DNA from: Paraburkholderia sp. BCC1885
GTDB taxonomy: Bacteria; Pseudomonadota; Gammaproteobacteria; Burkholderiales; Burkholderiaceae
DNA length: 64,000 bases
NCBI RefSeq assembly: GCF_900996235.1
Contig: NZ_CAAJGM010000210.1
Location: 1 to 64,000, forward strand
Reading direction: 5' to 3'
Under the pieces are notes generated by a model. The model did no database searches. It saw only the letters and a program-made list of their open reading frames with translations, and had not been told where the DNA came from. This document shows positions 18,355 to 27,900 of the stretch, in pieces (the stretch's first letter is position 1; each line of letters opens with the position of its first letter). Both the position numbers and the translations under genes were made by a program.

Positions 18355-20397
18355 TTACATTCCCGAGTTACTCACGATAGCCAGGCTCGGGCAGTAATGC
18401 GTCGCGCTCAGATACGCCACCTGTTGTGCACGGTCGCCAGCGGCGTTAGATGTGGGCGGATCGATGAACACCTGCGCATTGTTCGATCCCGCTGGCGCCG
18501 TGAGGGTCATCGTCACTTTCCACCAGTTGCCTGACTTCACCGCGGTCAGCGACGTCGCCTGTCCGGCCCCCCACGTCCCACGCACGATTGCGCCCGTGTT
18601 CGTGTTGAGGACCCAGCCAAACTCAGTGCCGCTCGGGTCGTCAGTCTGAATCGATCCACCGGGAAAGACCGTCGCGTTGGTGGTTGCCAGAACATAGTCA
18701 GTAAAGCTATACGATTGACCGCCTTGCACCCGGATGATTTCGCGGATATTCGACACCGACGAGCCGTTCGTGCTGGTCACCGTCGCCGCGCCCCGGTTCA
18801 CGCCCGAGATGTCGGTTGCAGGCACAGCGGTTCCGCCGTTCTGTTGCGCCCACGCATCCGGGGTGGCGAGACTCAGCGGCGAGTCGATCAGGTTGTTGGC
18901 GTAGCAGGCGGCGGTGGTCTTGTCGGCCGGCGGTCCATAGAAGCTGGCGATGCTCGCCTGGATGGCGTTGTCGGTCGTATCGGACGTCGCCTTGGTGATC
19001 ACCGCGCCTTCGAAGAACTGGATCGGCGCAGCACTGCCGTCGCCGCCTTCGCCGAGCGAGAGACCGCCTTGCCATTGGCCGTTAAACGCATGACCTGCAT
19101 CGTTTTCAAAATTAAGGGCTTCCGGAGGTGCCTGATCATAGACCGAGGTCAGGACATCCTGCGAAGAGGACCCGCCCTTAACCACAAAAATATTGGATGC
19201 GGTCACCGGCGAGTATTTGGAAAGCACCGTGACGAACTTCTCCTTAGGCGGCTGTTGCGGTCCATAGAGATATACACCTGCTTCTGCATCGACACCCGGC
19301 CAGTTCGTATCGAGCGCATTACACACAGGGTCTTTGACGGTGGACGGCTGGCTTGAATCGCCGTCGCAATAGCCGAACACGGCTGCGTTGCCGTTCGAGA
19401 ACGCCAGCGCGAACATTTCGCCTTCGATTTCTCCATGAGCATAAGTGCTGGGGTTAGCACTGCTTTCCATATTTCCGTAAGTGCCGCAACACGTCGAGGA
19501 CTGGCTATAGTGCGCCCCCGCGACCATGTACTCGGCAATCTCCGTATCGCCAATCGACTGATTCACCGTACCAAACCGGTTGCGATACGCCTGTCCCGCC
19601 AGGGTCCCCAAAGCCGGAATTTCGGCGCCTTGCAGCGGGACGAAAGCGAGTTTGGCCGGCGTGCCGGCAAGCGCGGGCAAGTCATTGCCAATTGAAATTT
19701 GCTGCGTCGGCGCCTGGGCAGTCAGGGCGGTGGGCGGTTGCAGCAATTGAACCGTCAGCGTGCCGGTACCCGGAACCGTCAGCGTCGCAAAGCCGTTGAG
19801 GACCGGAACGGTGGTCGATTTTTTGGCTGCGGAACTGGAGGCCGCCACGCCCGGCACGGTCAGCGACTCGGTTCCGTCTGCATTCAGCGTGAGTGTGGCC
19901 GGTACATTGCCGAACGCGCCGCCCTTCAGGGCAGCCACCAGATCGATCTGGTCGTAAATGTAGGTAACCGAGCACGTGGTGTTGCTGCAGAACGAATCGG
20001 CGCTTTTAACGTTTGCGGAACCGATCAAAGAGCGATCCGAACCATGCGGCAAATTACCCGAGGTATACGGATAAATGTTCAGCGTGGTGTTGTCGGAAGC
20101 CCGCTGGATCTGGAACAAAGGCCCTGTGTAATGCTTCGTCAGCAAACGGGTCACGCTATGCGCGGCAGAACATGGCGTGTTGGCCGTGGCGGCGGCGTCG
20201 CACGGTAGAGGCGTCGACGACGCCGATTCCTCCGTGGCGGCGCTTTCGCTTGTCTGAGCGGCAGCAGTCGTCGGTGACGAAATCGCGTTTGCCACGCCTG
20301 CCGCTTGCGACGAGCCGCTACTGCCACCGTCGCACGCGGCAAGCGCGACTGTCATCGCCAATAAAGCGGCTATTAATCCCACTCCTCTGGACATCAT
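18355..20397 (-). CDS. secreted lipoprotein with a GH54 arabinofuranosidase-B-type catalytic domain (680 aa)
   Basis: Residues 1-21 are a lipoprotein signal with lipobox LAAC (Cys22), then a Ser/Thr/Ala-rich linker to about 62. From about 64 the chain follows the fungal alpha-L-arabinofuranosidase B catalytic fold: PCDAAATANTPCSAAHSVTR, YTGPLFQIQRASD, DSFCSNTTCSVTYIYDQ, a vicinal Cys pair (303-304) within STCCGTYGN, and a C-terminal FFEGAV near 461-466. Glu372 (DAEAG) and Asp453 (EGGDG) align with the fungal nucleophile and acid/base. An extra beta-rich stretch of about 70-80 residues sits at 155-235. Residues about 505-680 form a separate beta-rich domain, possibly carbohydrate-binding, instead of the fungal CBM42. 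AGGAGGAGG precedes two in-frame ATGs (20397, 20394); the upstream ATG at 20421 lies before this site and is unlikely. Assignment is from memory of the family, not a search. Confidence 0.75.
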   Translation of the reverse strand: MMSRGVGLIAALLAMTVALAACDGGSSGSSQAAGVANAISSPTTAAAQTSESAATEESASSTPLPCDAAATANTPCSAAHSVTRLLTKHYTGPLFQIQRASDNTTLNIYPYTSGNLPHGSDRSLIGSANVKSADSFCSNTTCSVTYIYDQIDLVAALKGGAFGNVPATLTLNADGTESLTVPGVAASSSAAKKSTTVPVLNGFATLTVPGTGTLTVQLLQPPTALTAQAPTQQISIGNDLPALAGTPAKLAFVPLQGAEIPALGTLAGQAYRNRFGTVNQSIGDTEIAEYMVAGAHYSQSSTCCGTYGNMESSANPSTYAHGEIEGEMFALAFSNGNAAVFGYCDGDSSQPSTVKDPVCNALDTNWPGVDAEAGVYLYGPQQPPKEKFVTVLSKYSPVTASNIFVVKGGSSSQDVLTSVYDQAPPEALNFENDAGHAFNGQWQGGLSLGEGGDGSAAPIQFFEGAVITKATSDTTDNAIQASIASFYGPPADKTTAACYANNLIDSPLSLATPDAWAQQNGGTAVPATDISGVNRGAATVTSTNGSSVSNIREIIRVQGGQSYSFTDYVLATTNATVFPGGSIQTDDPSGTEFGWVLNTNTGAIVRGTWGAGQATSLTAVKSGNWWKVTMTLTAPAGSNNAQVFIDPPTSNAAGDRAQQVAYLSATHYCPSLAIVSNSGM

Positions 20398-21048
20398 GAC
20401 CTCCTCCTGTAAACCATGCATCGGATTGGATTCAAACTATTTAGGTATGCGAATTTGTTGCCACAGAATCGTCACAGATCAAGCAAATATTCTTCGGGAC
20501 TATCAATTACTCACGGCGGGTTAGAAGATGTGCTACAGGGGTGATGCAACGCGCAAGCGGAGTCGGCCTGCGCGCGGGAATGGAATGGTTCGTTTGCTGG
20601 ACCGCGCAGTCGGCGGCGTGAGAAAAGGCGACGCTCATCGCGGATCGCTCGGTGCTAGTGCGGGAGATTAGTGGCACGCATCACCACCATCCATTGCAGC
20701 GCTGTGCGACTCATCATCCTCGTCTCCATTGTCGGTGCAGCGGCCGTCTGCCCAGCGGACAGCGACCGGTGCCGCGCGGCGGTGGGACGCCGCGCGTGGT
20801 AATAATATTAGTCAATATTATCGCCCAACCTTCCTGGGACAATCCCCTACCCCGGCACTATGCAATTTGGCAGAATGCCGCACTGCAGCGTCATATACGA
20901 GGTACACAGATATGTGAATAAATATTATCGCTAATATAATTTGTCATAATCTGTGGGATTTGATTACATCTGATAGGCGCCGCGGCCGCAAAAACATCTC
21001 ACGGCATGATCCGCGCGCGGCCGTCCGCAATAGATAATCAGGACTCCA
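20398..21048 (+). other. 650-base intergenic region with A/T-rich repeat elements
   Basis: No credible gene on either strand. The right half contains an A/T-rich island unlike the surrounding DNA: an inverted repeat ATAATATT / AATATTAT (20802-20809, 20814-20821) and a direct repeat of AATATTATCGC (20814-20824 and 20921-20931). It precedes the lipoprotein gene on the left and follows the PrpR-type gene on the right, so the left part must hold the lipoprotein promoter. Confidence 0.45.
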
Positions 21049-23010
21049 TCACTTCTTCATCAACCGCCAGAGCGTGGTCCGGCCAATGCCGAGCGCACGG
21101 CTCGCCGCCGCCCGGTTGCCTCCGTGTTGTTCGAGAGCACGTTGTACATCGTCACGGCTCACGGCCGCCGGCAGTGATGTCACGGCGTTGACTGCATTGC
21201 CGTTTGACACCACCGCGGCAGGCGCCGCATGCATGCGTCCAAACTCCGGGAAGACATCGCGCAGAGTCTGCCACGCGCCGCTCGCGCCGTCGCCGAGATA
21301 AATCGCGGCACGTGCAATCAGGTTTTCGAGTTCGCGTACATTACCGGGCCACGCGTATTGTTCGAACAGCGGTTTCAGAAACTCCAGAACGCGCTTCGCC
21401 GCCGCTGCAGGCAGACCATATTGCGTTGCGCTGCGCGCGAGCAGATGCTGGGCCAGTTCCGGTATGTCGCTGCGACGTTCGCGCAAGGGCGGCAGTTCGA
21501 TCTGCAACAGATTGAGCCGGAAATACAGATCGGCGCGAAACACGCCTTGTTCGACGAGCGCGTGCAGGTCGCGATGCGTCGCGGCAATCACGCGCACGTC
21601 GATTGGCGTCGCGCGCCCCGAACCAAGTTTCATTACTTCGCGCTCCTGCAATACGCGCAGCAGACGGCTTTGTGACGCCGCCGGCATTTCACCGATTTCA
21701 TCCAGAAAGATGGTCCCTGTATGGGCGATTTCGAATAGCCCCGGTTTGCCGCCGCGTCGAGCGCCGGTGAATGCGCCCTCTTCGTGGCCGAACAGCTCGC
21801 TTTCGATCAGACCTTCCGGCAAGGCCGCGCAATTGAACGCGACGAACGGATTGCCGCGTCGACGGCTCGCGTTATGGACGCCCTGCGCGACGAGTTCCTT
21901 GCCAGTGCCGCTTTCGCCGCTGAGCAGCACGGTCGCGTCATGTGCGGCCCCGGCGCGCGCGAGACGCCGCACTCGTTCGAGCGCGGGCGATGCACCGGTG
22001 AGATCGTCGAGGCGATGCCGCGCCACCAGATGTTTCGGCCGCTGACTGGTCCGCAACGAGCGGTCGATGCGCTGCGCGACCAGCGCGTCCTGCACCGTCA
22101 CCACCGATCCGGATCGCACACCGTGCTCGACAATCGGCACGCAATTGACGATCAGCGCGCGGCCGTCGATCTGCTCGATGCGTTCGTCGATGGGCGCGCC
22201 GGTATCGAGCGTCTCGCGCAGCAGCGGACCCACCGCCTTCGCCAGTTGCGACGGCAGATCATGCGCGCGGTCGAGTCCGAGCAGATCGAGCATGGCTGGG
22301 TTGACTGCTTCGAGCTGGCCGGCGTCATCGAATGCCGCCACGCCGTCGCGCAGATGCGCAACGATCGTATTGAGCCGCACACGTTTCGATTCCTTCTGAC
22401 GACTCACGCGCGCCAGTTCGATCGAGCGCTCAAACGCCTCTTCGACCGCGCCAAGCGAGTAGAGAAACACGCTATGCAGTCCCGCCTGCTGAGCGAGGTC
22501 GCATGCCATGCCGGGTCCGATGATCACCGTGCAGCCTTGGGCCGCGAGGGTTTCGACCGCCACGTGGACTTCGTCAATCGAGCGGTACGCGCGCTGTTTC
22601 AAGGCGACGTTCAGCCATGCGCTGAGGTCGGTCAGTTCCTTCGACACCGTCTCATGCAGCACGAGACCGATGGACGCCCCCGGCCACAGCGTGATAGCCT
22701 GGGTGATCGCGCTGAGCACGTCGAAGCCGTTCACCTTGACCATCACGACCGGCACGCTCAGGTTGTCGCGCAAATACGCACCGTTCGAACCGGCGGCGAG
22801 CACGACGTCGACGCTGCCCGCCTCGACGTAAGCCTGCAGCGCGGCCACGGCGGCGCCGTATCCCTCACGCACCGAGAAAAATTTCGCGCGCTCCGTATAG
22901 CGCGGCGCGACCGTCTCGCATAACGTCGTCAGCCGGCTGATGCTGACGAGCGCGATGCCCGGGCGGCCTTGGTTGAGGAACTGGCTTTGGATGGAAAGCG
23001 GGGTCGACAC
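21049..23010 (-). CDS. prpR: PrpR-type sigma54-dependent activator (653 aa)
   Basis: Enhancer-binding protein that opens sigma54 promoters in response to a metabolite. The N-terminal PrpR sensor domain spans about 15-200 ([25 protein letters not shown]), followed by a PAS-like segment (about 210-310). The AAA+ domain (about 338-570) has Walker A GESGTGKE (365-372), the sigma54-contact loop GAFTGA (412-417) and Walker [13 protein letters not shown] Fis-type helix-turn-helix ends the protein ([20 protein letters not shown]). It is divergent from a PrpB-like lyase gene whose promoter has a near-consensus -24/-12 element, so the pair is self-consistent. The inducer in known PrpR is 2-methylcitrate; here it may differ. 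Confidence 0.9.
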   Translation of the reverse strand: MSTPLSIQSQFLNQGRPGIALVSISRLTTLCETVAPRYTERAKFFSVREGYGAAVAALQAYVEAGSVDVVLAAGSNGAYLRDNLSVPVVMVKVNGFDVLSAITQAITLWPGASIGLVLHETVSKELTDLSAWLNVALKQRAYRSIDEVHVAVETLAAQGCTVIIGPGMACDLAQQAGLHSVFLYSLGAVEEAFERSIELARVSRQKESKRVRLNTIVAHLRDGVAAFDDAGQLEAVNPAMLDLLGLDRAHDLPSQLAKAVGPLLRETLDTGAPIDERIEQIDGRALIVNCVPIVEHGVRSGSVVTVQDALVAQRIDRSLRTSQRPKHLVARHRLDDLTGASPALERVRRLARAGAAHDATVLLSGESGTGKELVAQGVHNASRRRGNPFVAFNCAALPEGLIESELFGHEEGAFTGARRGGKPGLFEIAHTGTIFLDEIGEMPAASQSRLLRVLQEREVMKLGSGRATPIDVRVIAATHRDLHALVEQGVFRADLYFRLNLLQIELPPLRERRSDIPELAQHLLARSATQYGLPAAAAKRVLEFLKPLFEQYAWPGNVRELENLIARAAIYLGDGASGAWQTLRDVFPEFGRMHAAPAAVVSNGNAVNAVTSLPAAVSRDDVQRALEQHGGNRAAASRALGIGRTTLWRLMKK

Positions 23011-23032
23011 GCGGCAATCTCCGGCAAGGAAA

Positions 23033-23055
23033 TGGAACGGTTCTGAAACGTTCCA
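23033..23055. promoter_or_regulatory. inverted repeat, candidate activator-binding site
   Basis: TGGAACG (23033-23039) and CGTTCCA (23049-23055) are perfect 7-bp inverted arms with a 9-base spacer. The site is about 94 bases upstream of the sigma54 -24 box and 23 bases from the prpR start codon, a position fit for an enhancer and for autoregulation. Further GAAAC repeats follow at 23056-23082 (ACGAAACACATGAAACAT). Confidence 0.5.
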
Positions 23056-23148
23056 CGAAACACATGAAACATTCTCGCACGAACGACGCCACCCCGCCTA
23101 TGCTTCATAAGTCCATGAATCTGAAAACAAAACAGGAAATGCCATGAT

Positions 23149-23163
23149 TGGCATGCTTCCTGC
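23149..23163 (+). promoter_or_regulatory. sigma54 promoter (-24/-12) of the PrpB-like gene
   Basis: TGGCATGCTTCCTGC matches the sigma54 consensus TGGCACGN4TTGC at 9 of 11 defined positions, with the invariant GG and GC at the correct 10-base separation. Transcription would start about 12 bases on, near 23175, giving a short leader to the gene at 23203. The divergent sigma54 activator strengthens the call. Confidence 0.8.
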
Positions 23164-23202
23164 GAAAACCCTGCACTTTCAGACACCTATCCGGAGATTC
23201 GC

Positions 23203-24090
23203 ATGCCCACTTCATCCACCGCCCGCCGCGCCGCGTTTCGCGCCAAAGTCGAAGAACGCAACGGGCTGCTCGTGCCCGGCGCCTTCAATGCGATGAGCGC
23301 GCGCGTCATCGAAGACGCCGGCTTCGAGGCGCTCTATCTGACCGGCGCCGGCGTGACCAACATGTCGCTTGGACTGCCCGACCTCGGCTTCGTCGGCTTG
23401 CACGAAATCGCCGAACACACCGCCCGGGTCCGCGACGCCGTCGAGTTGCCCTTGATCGTCGACGCGGACACCGGCTTCGGCAATGCGCTCAACGTGCGCC
23501 ATACCGTGCGCACGCTCGAGCGCAGCGGCGCCGACGCGATCCAGTTCGAAGACCAGGTCATGCCGAAAAAATGCGGCCACTTCGCCGGCAAGGAAGTGGT
23601 CTCGACGGGCGAGATGCTCGGCAAGATCCACGCCGCCGTCGATGCGCGCGAGGACCACAACCTGCTGATCATCGCGCGCACGGATGCGGCCGCCGTGCAT
23701 GGCATCGAAGACGCCATCGAGCGCGGTCATCGCTTCATCGAAGCGGGCGCGGACATCCTGTTTATCGAAGCCACCGAATCGCTGGCGGACATCGAACGCC
23801 TGCCCAAACTGATCGACGCGCCGCAACTGATCAACATTGTGATCGGCGGCAAGACGCCGACGCAGTCGCGCGAGGCACTCGGCAAGCTCGGCTACGCCAT
23901 CGTGCTGTACGCGAACGCGGCATTGCAGGGCGCGGTGCTCGGCATGCAACGCGCCCTTGGCACGCTGCGCGAGAATGGCCGGCTGGACGAAGACGCCACG
24001 CTCGTCGCGCCGTTCAGCGAGCGGCAACGGCTGGTCAACAAGCCGCTGTACGACCGGCTCGACCGGGAATACGCAGCAAAGGACAAGTGA
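23203..24090 (+). CDS. PrpB-like C-C lyase, isocitrate lyase/PEP mutase superfamily (295 aa)
   Basis: Cleaves a branched or methylated tricarboxylic or malate-type acid to pyruvate and a partner acid. The catalytic-cysteine loop is PKKCGH (121-126), which marks it as a lyase rather than a PEP mutase or oxaloacetate decarboxylase. Metal-site residues are in VDADTGFG (86-93), with ARTDA and the FIEATES segment following. Length equals that of 2-methylisocitrate lyase. However the partner genes prpC and prpD/acnD are not next to it, so dimethylmalate lyase or a related activity is also possible. CGGAG lies nine bases before the ATG. Confidence 0.82.
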   Translation: MPTSSTARRAAFRAKVEERNGLLVPGAFNAMSARVIEDAGFEALYLTGAGVTNMSLGLPDLGFVGLHEIAEHTARVRDAVELPLIVDADTGFGNALNVRHTVRTLERSGADAIQFEDQVMPKKCGHFAGKEVVSTGEMLGKIHAAVDAREDHNLLIIARTDAAAVHGIEDAIERGHRFIEAGADILFIEATESLADIERLPKLIDAPQLINIVIGGKTPTQSREALGKLGYAIVLYANAALQGAVLGMQRALGTLRENGRLDEDATLVAPFSERQRLVNKPLYDRLDREYAAKDK

Positions 24091-24292
24091 GTGGCGAGGC
24101 GGTGCGGTCGCGTCAACCAGGCTCGGCCCGCTTTAGGCAATTCGCCACGCCACGCTCGCCAACCCTTGAGTTTCCGAACGGAAAACGACACCCTCTCCGC
24201 TCGCCGCTCCGGGCCGGCGACGGCAGCGCGACCGCCCGATGTTATGATCGGAAACATTGCACGCCATGCGGCGCGCTTTTGTCCCCTGGATC

Positions 24293-24919
24293 ATGGATCA
24301 CCCTCTCACCAAACCTGCCGAGCCGTCCACCTCGGATCTGGGCCGGCGCGTGCGAGCCGCGCGCCAGGCGCAGGATCTGACGCTCGAAACCGCGAGCCGC
24401 CTGTGCGGCGTATCACGCTCGACGCTGTCGAAAGTCGAAAACGGCCTGATGTCACCCACTTTCGACGTGCTGCAAAAGATCGTGCTCGGGCTGAAGATCG
24501 AGATCGGCGAACTGTTTGGATCGACGCCAAAGGTTAGCGCCGGCGGCCGCCGCGCCTTGACCCGCAAAGACGCCGGCCAGCGCCACGCGTATCGCGGCTA
24601 TCAGATGGAACTGCTCGCCACCGACCTCGCTCACAAGGCGATGCTGCCGTTTCGCATTCGCATCTCGGCGCACACGCTCGATGCGTTCGACGATTGGGGA
24701 CGGCACGAAGGCGAGGAGTTTCTCTACGTGATCAGCGGCAGCGTGTGCCTGTACTCCGAGCTGTACGCCCCGACGCATCTGAACGCGGGCGACAGCATCT
24801 ACTTCGACAGCCGCACAGGCCACGCCGCCGTCTCCACCAGCGACGAAGACGCGGAAGTCTTGTGGATGGCCACCAGTGCCGATATTCCACAGGCGCCGGT
24901 GGACGCCGCCAAGAAGTAG
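24293..24919 (+). CDS. XRE-type regulator with C-terminal cupin domain (208 aa)
   Basis: DNA-binding helix-turn-helix at about 17-72 (LGRRVRAARQAQDLTLETASRLCGVSRS, split here as LGRRVRAARQAQ and SRLCGVSRSTLSKVENG), then a cupin ligand-sensing domain at about 120-195 with GEEFLYVISGSV and LNAGDSIYFDSRTGHAA. Proteins of this design control small catabolic operons. Start is uncertain: Met at 24293 fits the domain boundary but has no clear ribosome site, and starts at 24257 (TTG) or 24266 are possible. It follows the lyase gene by about 200 bases and converges on the YdiJ-like gene; either could be a target. Confidence 0.85.
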   Translation: MDHPLTKPAEPSTSDLGRRVRAARQAQDLTLETASRLCGVSRSTLSKVENGLMSPTFDVLQKIVLGLKIEIGELFGSTPKVSAGGRRALTRKDAGQRHAYRGYQMELLATDLAHKAMLPFRIRISAHTLDAFDDWGRHEGEEFLYVISGSVCLYSELYAPTHLNAGDSIYFDSRTGHAAVSTSDEDAEVLWMATSADIPQAPVDAAKK

Positions 24920-24974
24920 GCGCGCACTAAACCGATCCGCCGCACGCGCGCGAATGAGCGGCTCGCCGCTGCGG

Positions 24975-27900
24975 TTATGAAGCGGCTTTCGCCGCGCCGG
25001 CTCCCGCAGCTTCACCGCCCGCCTGCATCGCCTTGCGCGAGGCCAAAGCCCGCTGCGCCAGTTGCGCAATATGTAACGCATGACGTCCGGTGCCGTGCTC
25101 GATCTGCTCGCGGCAACTAAAGCCGTTCGTCAGCACGATGGTCTCAGCCGCCGCGCTGCGAAGCGCCGGAAACAGTTTGTCTTCGCCGATCTTCTCGGAC
25201 AGCGCGTGATGCTCGGCGTTAAAGCCAAACGATCCCGCCATTCCGCAGCATCCCGTGTCCAGCAGTTTCCATTTGACGCCGAGCCGCTGCAGCAGCGCCG
25301 TGTCGCCTTGCATGCCGAACAGCGCCTTCTGATGACAATGGCCATGCACGACGACATCGGCGTCGAGCTTCGGCCAGTCGAACGGCTCGCGCACCACGAA
25401 GTCGGAAAACAGAAAGGTCTGCGCCGACAAACGCTTTGCCAACGCGTGATCGGGCAACTGCTTGAGCAACTCGTCCTTGAAGACGGACAGGCAACCGGGT
25501 TCGAGACCCACCAGCGGCACGCCGGCAGCGATGTCGTCGGCGAGATCGTCAAGCACGTTCACCAGCAGTTCGCGCGCGCGCTCGAGCAGGCCGAAGTCAT
25601 AGAGCGGACGGCCGCAGCACAGGCGGTTTTCCGGCAGCACGACGTGCCAGCCGAGTTGCGTCAATACGTCGGCAGCCGCTTGCGCGATCTCGGGGGAGAA
25701 GTGGTCGCTGAACGTGTCCACCCAAAGGATTACCTTGCGCGCGGCCGGGTTAGGCGCACCGCCCTTAACCCCCTCCGCCCGCCGCACACGCTCCCGATAC
25801 GTCTGCCGCGCAAACTTCGGCAACTCGCGCGCTTGCGCCACACCCGCAATCCACTTGCCCAGCGGTGCAATGCCCGGCGCCGACGTCATGAAGTTGGTCA
25901 GGCGCGCAAAGCGCGCGGCAAGCGGCGCCCATTCGCCGATCCGGCCCATGAACATCGCCTGTCGCGGCCTACGATTCGTTTCATAGTAGTGCGAAAGGAA
26001 TTCCGCTTTGTACGACGCCATGTCGGTATGCGTCGGACAATCCGACTTGCAGCCCTTGCAGGCAAGGCACGTGTCGAGCGCTTCCTTGACTTCGTGGCTC
26101 TGCCAGCCATCGGTGATGACTTCGCCTTGCAACATCTCCCAGAACAGATGCGCGCGTCCACGGGTCGAATATTTCTCCTCGCGTGTGGCACGGAAACTGG
26201 GACACATCGTGCCGCCGTCGAGCGAACGGCATTTGCCCATGCCGATGCAGCGTTCGAGCGCGCGTTGAAAGCCATCGCCCTCCTGGCTTGCAAACGTCAG
26301 CTTCGTCTGCAACGTCACCGGCCGATACGCCGGCCCCATGCGCAGATTTTCGTCGGCGCGGTAGGCATGCACCACCTTGCCGGGATTGAGGCGGTTGGCC
26401 GGATCCCAGATCGCCTTGAACTGTTCCAGCGCCTGCATCAATTCCGGGCCATACATGATGGGCAGGAATTCGGCCTTCGCCTGGCCGTCGCCGTGTTCGC
26501 CGGAAAGCGAACCGCCGAATTCGACCACCAGTTCTGCCGCTTCGCGCAGAAAGCGGCGCCACGTCGCAATGCCTTCCGCCGTGCGCAGATCGAAGGTAAT
26601 GCGCGCATGCACACAGCCGTCGCCGAAGTGACCATACAGGCTGGTTTCATAACCATAGCGGTCGACCATCGCCTGGAACGCGCGCAGATAATCGCCGAGC
26701 CGCATGGGATCCACCGCGGCGTCTTCCCAGCCCACCACCGGATCCGACCGCGCCGGATCGATCGACAACGCCACCGCCGACGCCCCCGTCTCGCGGATCG
26801 ACCACACCTTCGCCTGCAACGCGCGCTCTTCGACCAGCATGCTCGAAACGTTCGCACCCGCCACGCCCGACGCGAAAAGCTCGGCCGCCGCACGCGCCTG
26901 ACTCACCGCCGCTTCATGCGTATCCGCGCCGAATTCGAGCACGACCCACGCGTCGCCTTCGGGCAGCAGCGCGATCTCTTCCTTTTTCAAACCACGCGCC
27001 TGCAGTCCGCGAATAATCGCGCGGTCGAGTCCTTCAATCGCAATCGGCCCGCACTGCATGAAATGCGGCACCGCGTCGGCGGCCGTGAAGATATCCGCGA
27101 AGCCGAGCACCAGCAACACGCGTTTTGCCGGGCTCTTCACGAGCCGCACTTTAGCCTGCAAGGTGACCGCGCACGTGCCTTCCGTGCCGACCAGCGCGCG
27201 CGCGACATTGAAGCCGTTTTCCGGCAGCAGTTGATCGAGATTGAAGCCGGACACGCGCCGCTTGATCTGCGGAAACTTCGCGCGGATCAGATCGGCATAG
27301 GTGTCGCGCAGTTGCCTGAGCGCCGCATAAATTTCGCCCTGGCGGCCGCCGGCTGCGATGATGCGTTCGAGTTCGTCGTCGGCAGTCGGACCCACCCAGA
27401 AGCGCGCACCGTCGTATGTGACGATTTCGAGCGCCTCGATGTTCTCGACCGTCTTGCCCGCCATCACCGAATGCGCGCCGCACGAGTTGTTGCCGATCAT
27501 GCCGCCGAGCGTGCAGCGGCTGTGCGTGGCCGGGTCCGGTGCAAACGTGAGGCCATGCTGTTCCGCGGCATCGCGCAAGGTATCGCAAACCACCCCGGGT
27601 TCGACGAGCGCCGTGCGCGCCACCGGATCCACCGAGACAACACGATTCACGTATTTGCTGGCGTCCGCAACCACCGCGACATTCACGCACTGGCCGTTCT
27701 GCGACGTGCCGCCGCCACGCGGCAGAAACGGCACGTCGTTGCGCCGGCACACGGCGACGGTGGCGAGCAGATCGTCGACGTCGGCAGGGACCACCACCGC
27801 CAGCGGCACTTGCCGGTAGTTCGATGCGTCGGACGTGTATAGCGCTTTCGACGCCTGATCGAAACGCACTTCGCCGCGCACATGCTGGCGCAAATCGGCT

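Noticed and set aside
20865-20890. TGGCA/TGCA sequences resembling a sigma54 promoter in the A/T-rich island
   Set aside because: The GG and GC elements are not at the required 10-base separation.
25080-27842. 920-codon plus-strand open frame opposite the YdiJ-like gene
   Set aside because: Histidine/arginine-rich product typical of antisense frames in high-GC DNA; the minus strand has clear FAD, Fe-S and CCG motifs.
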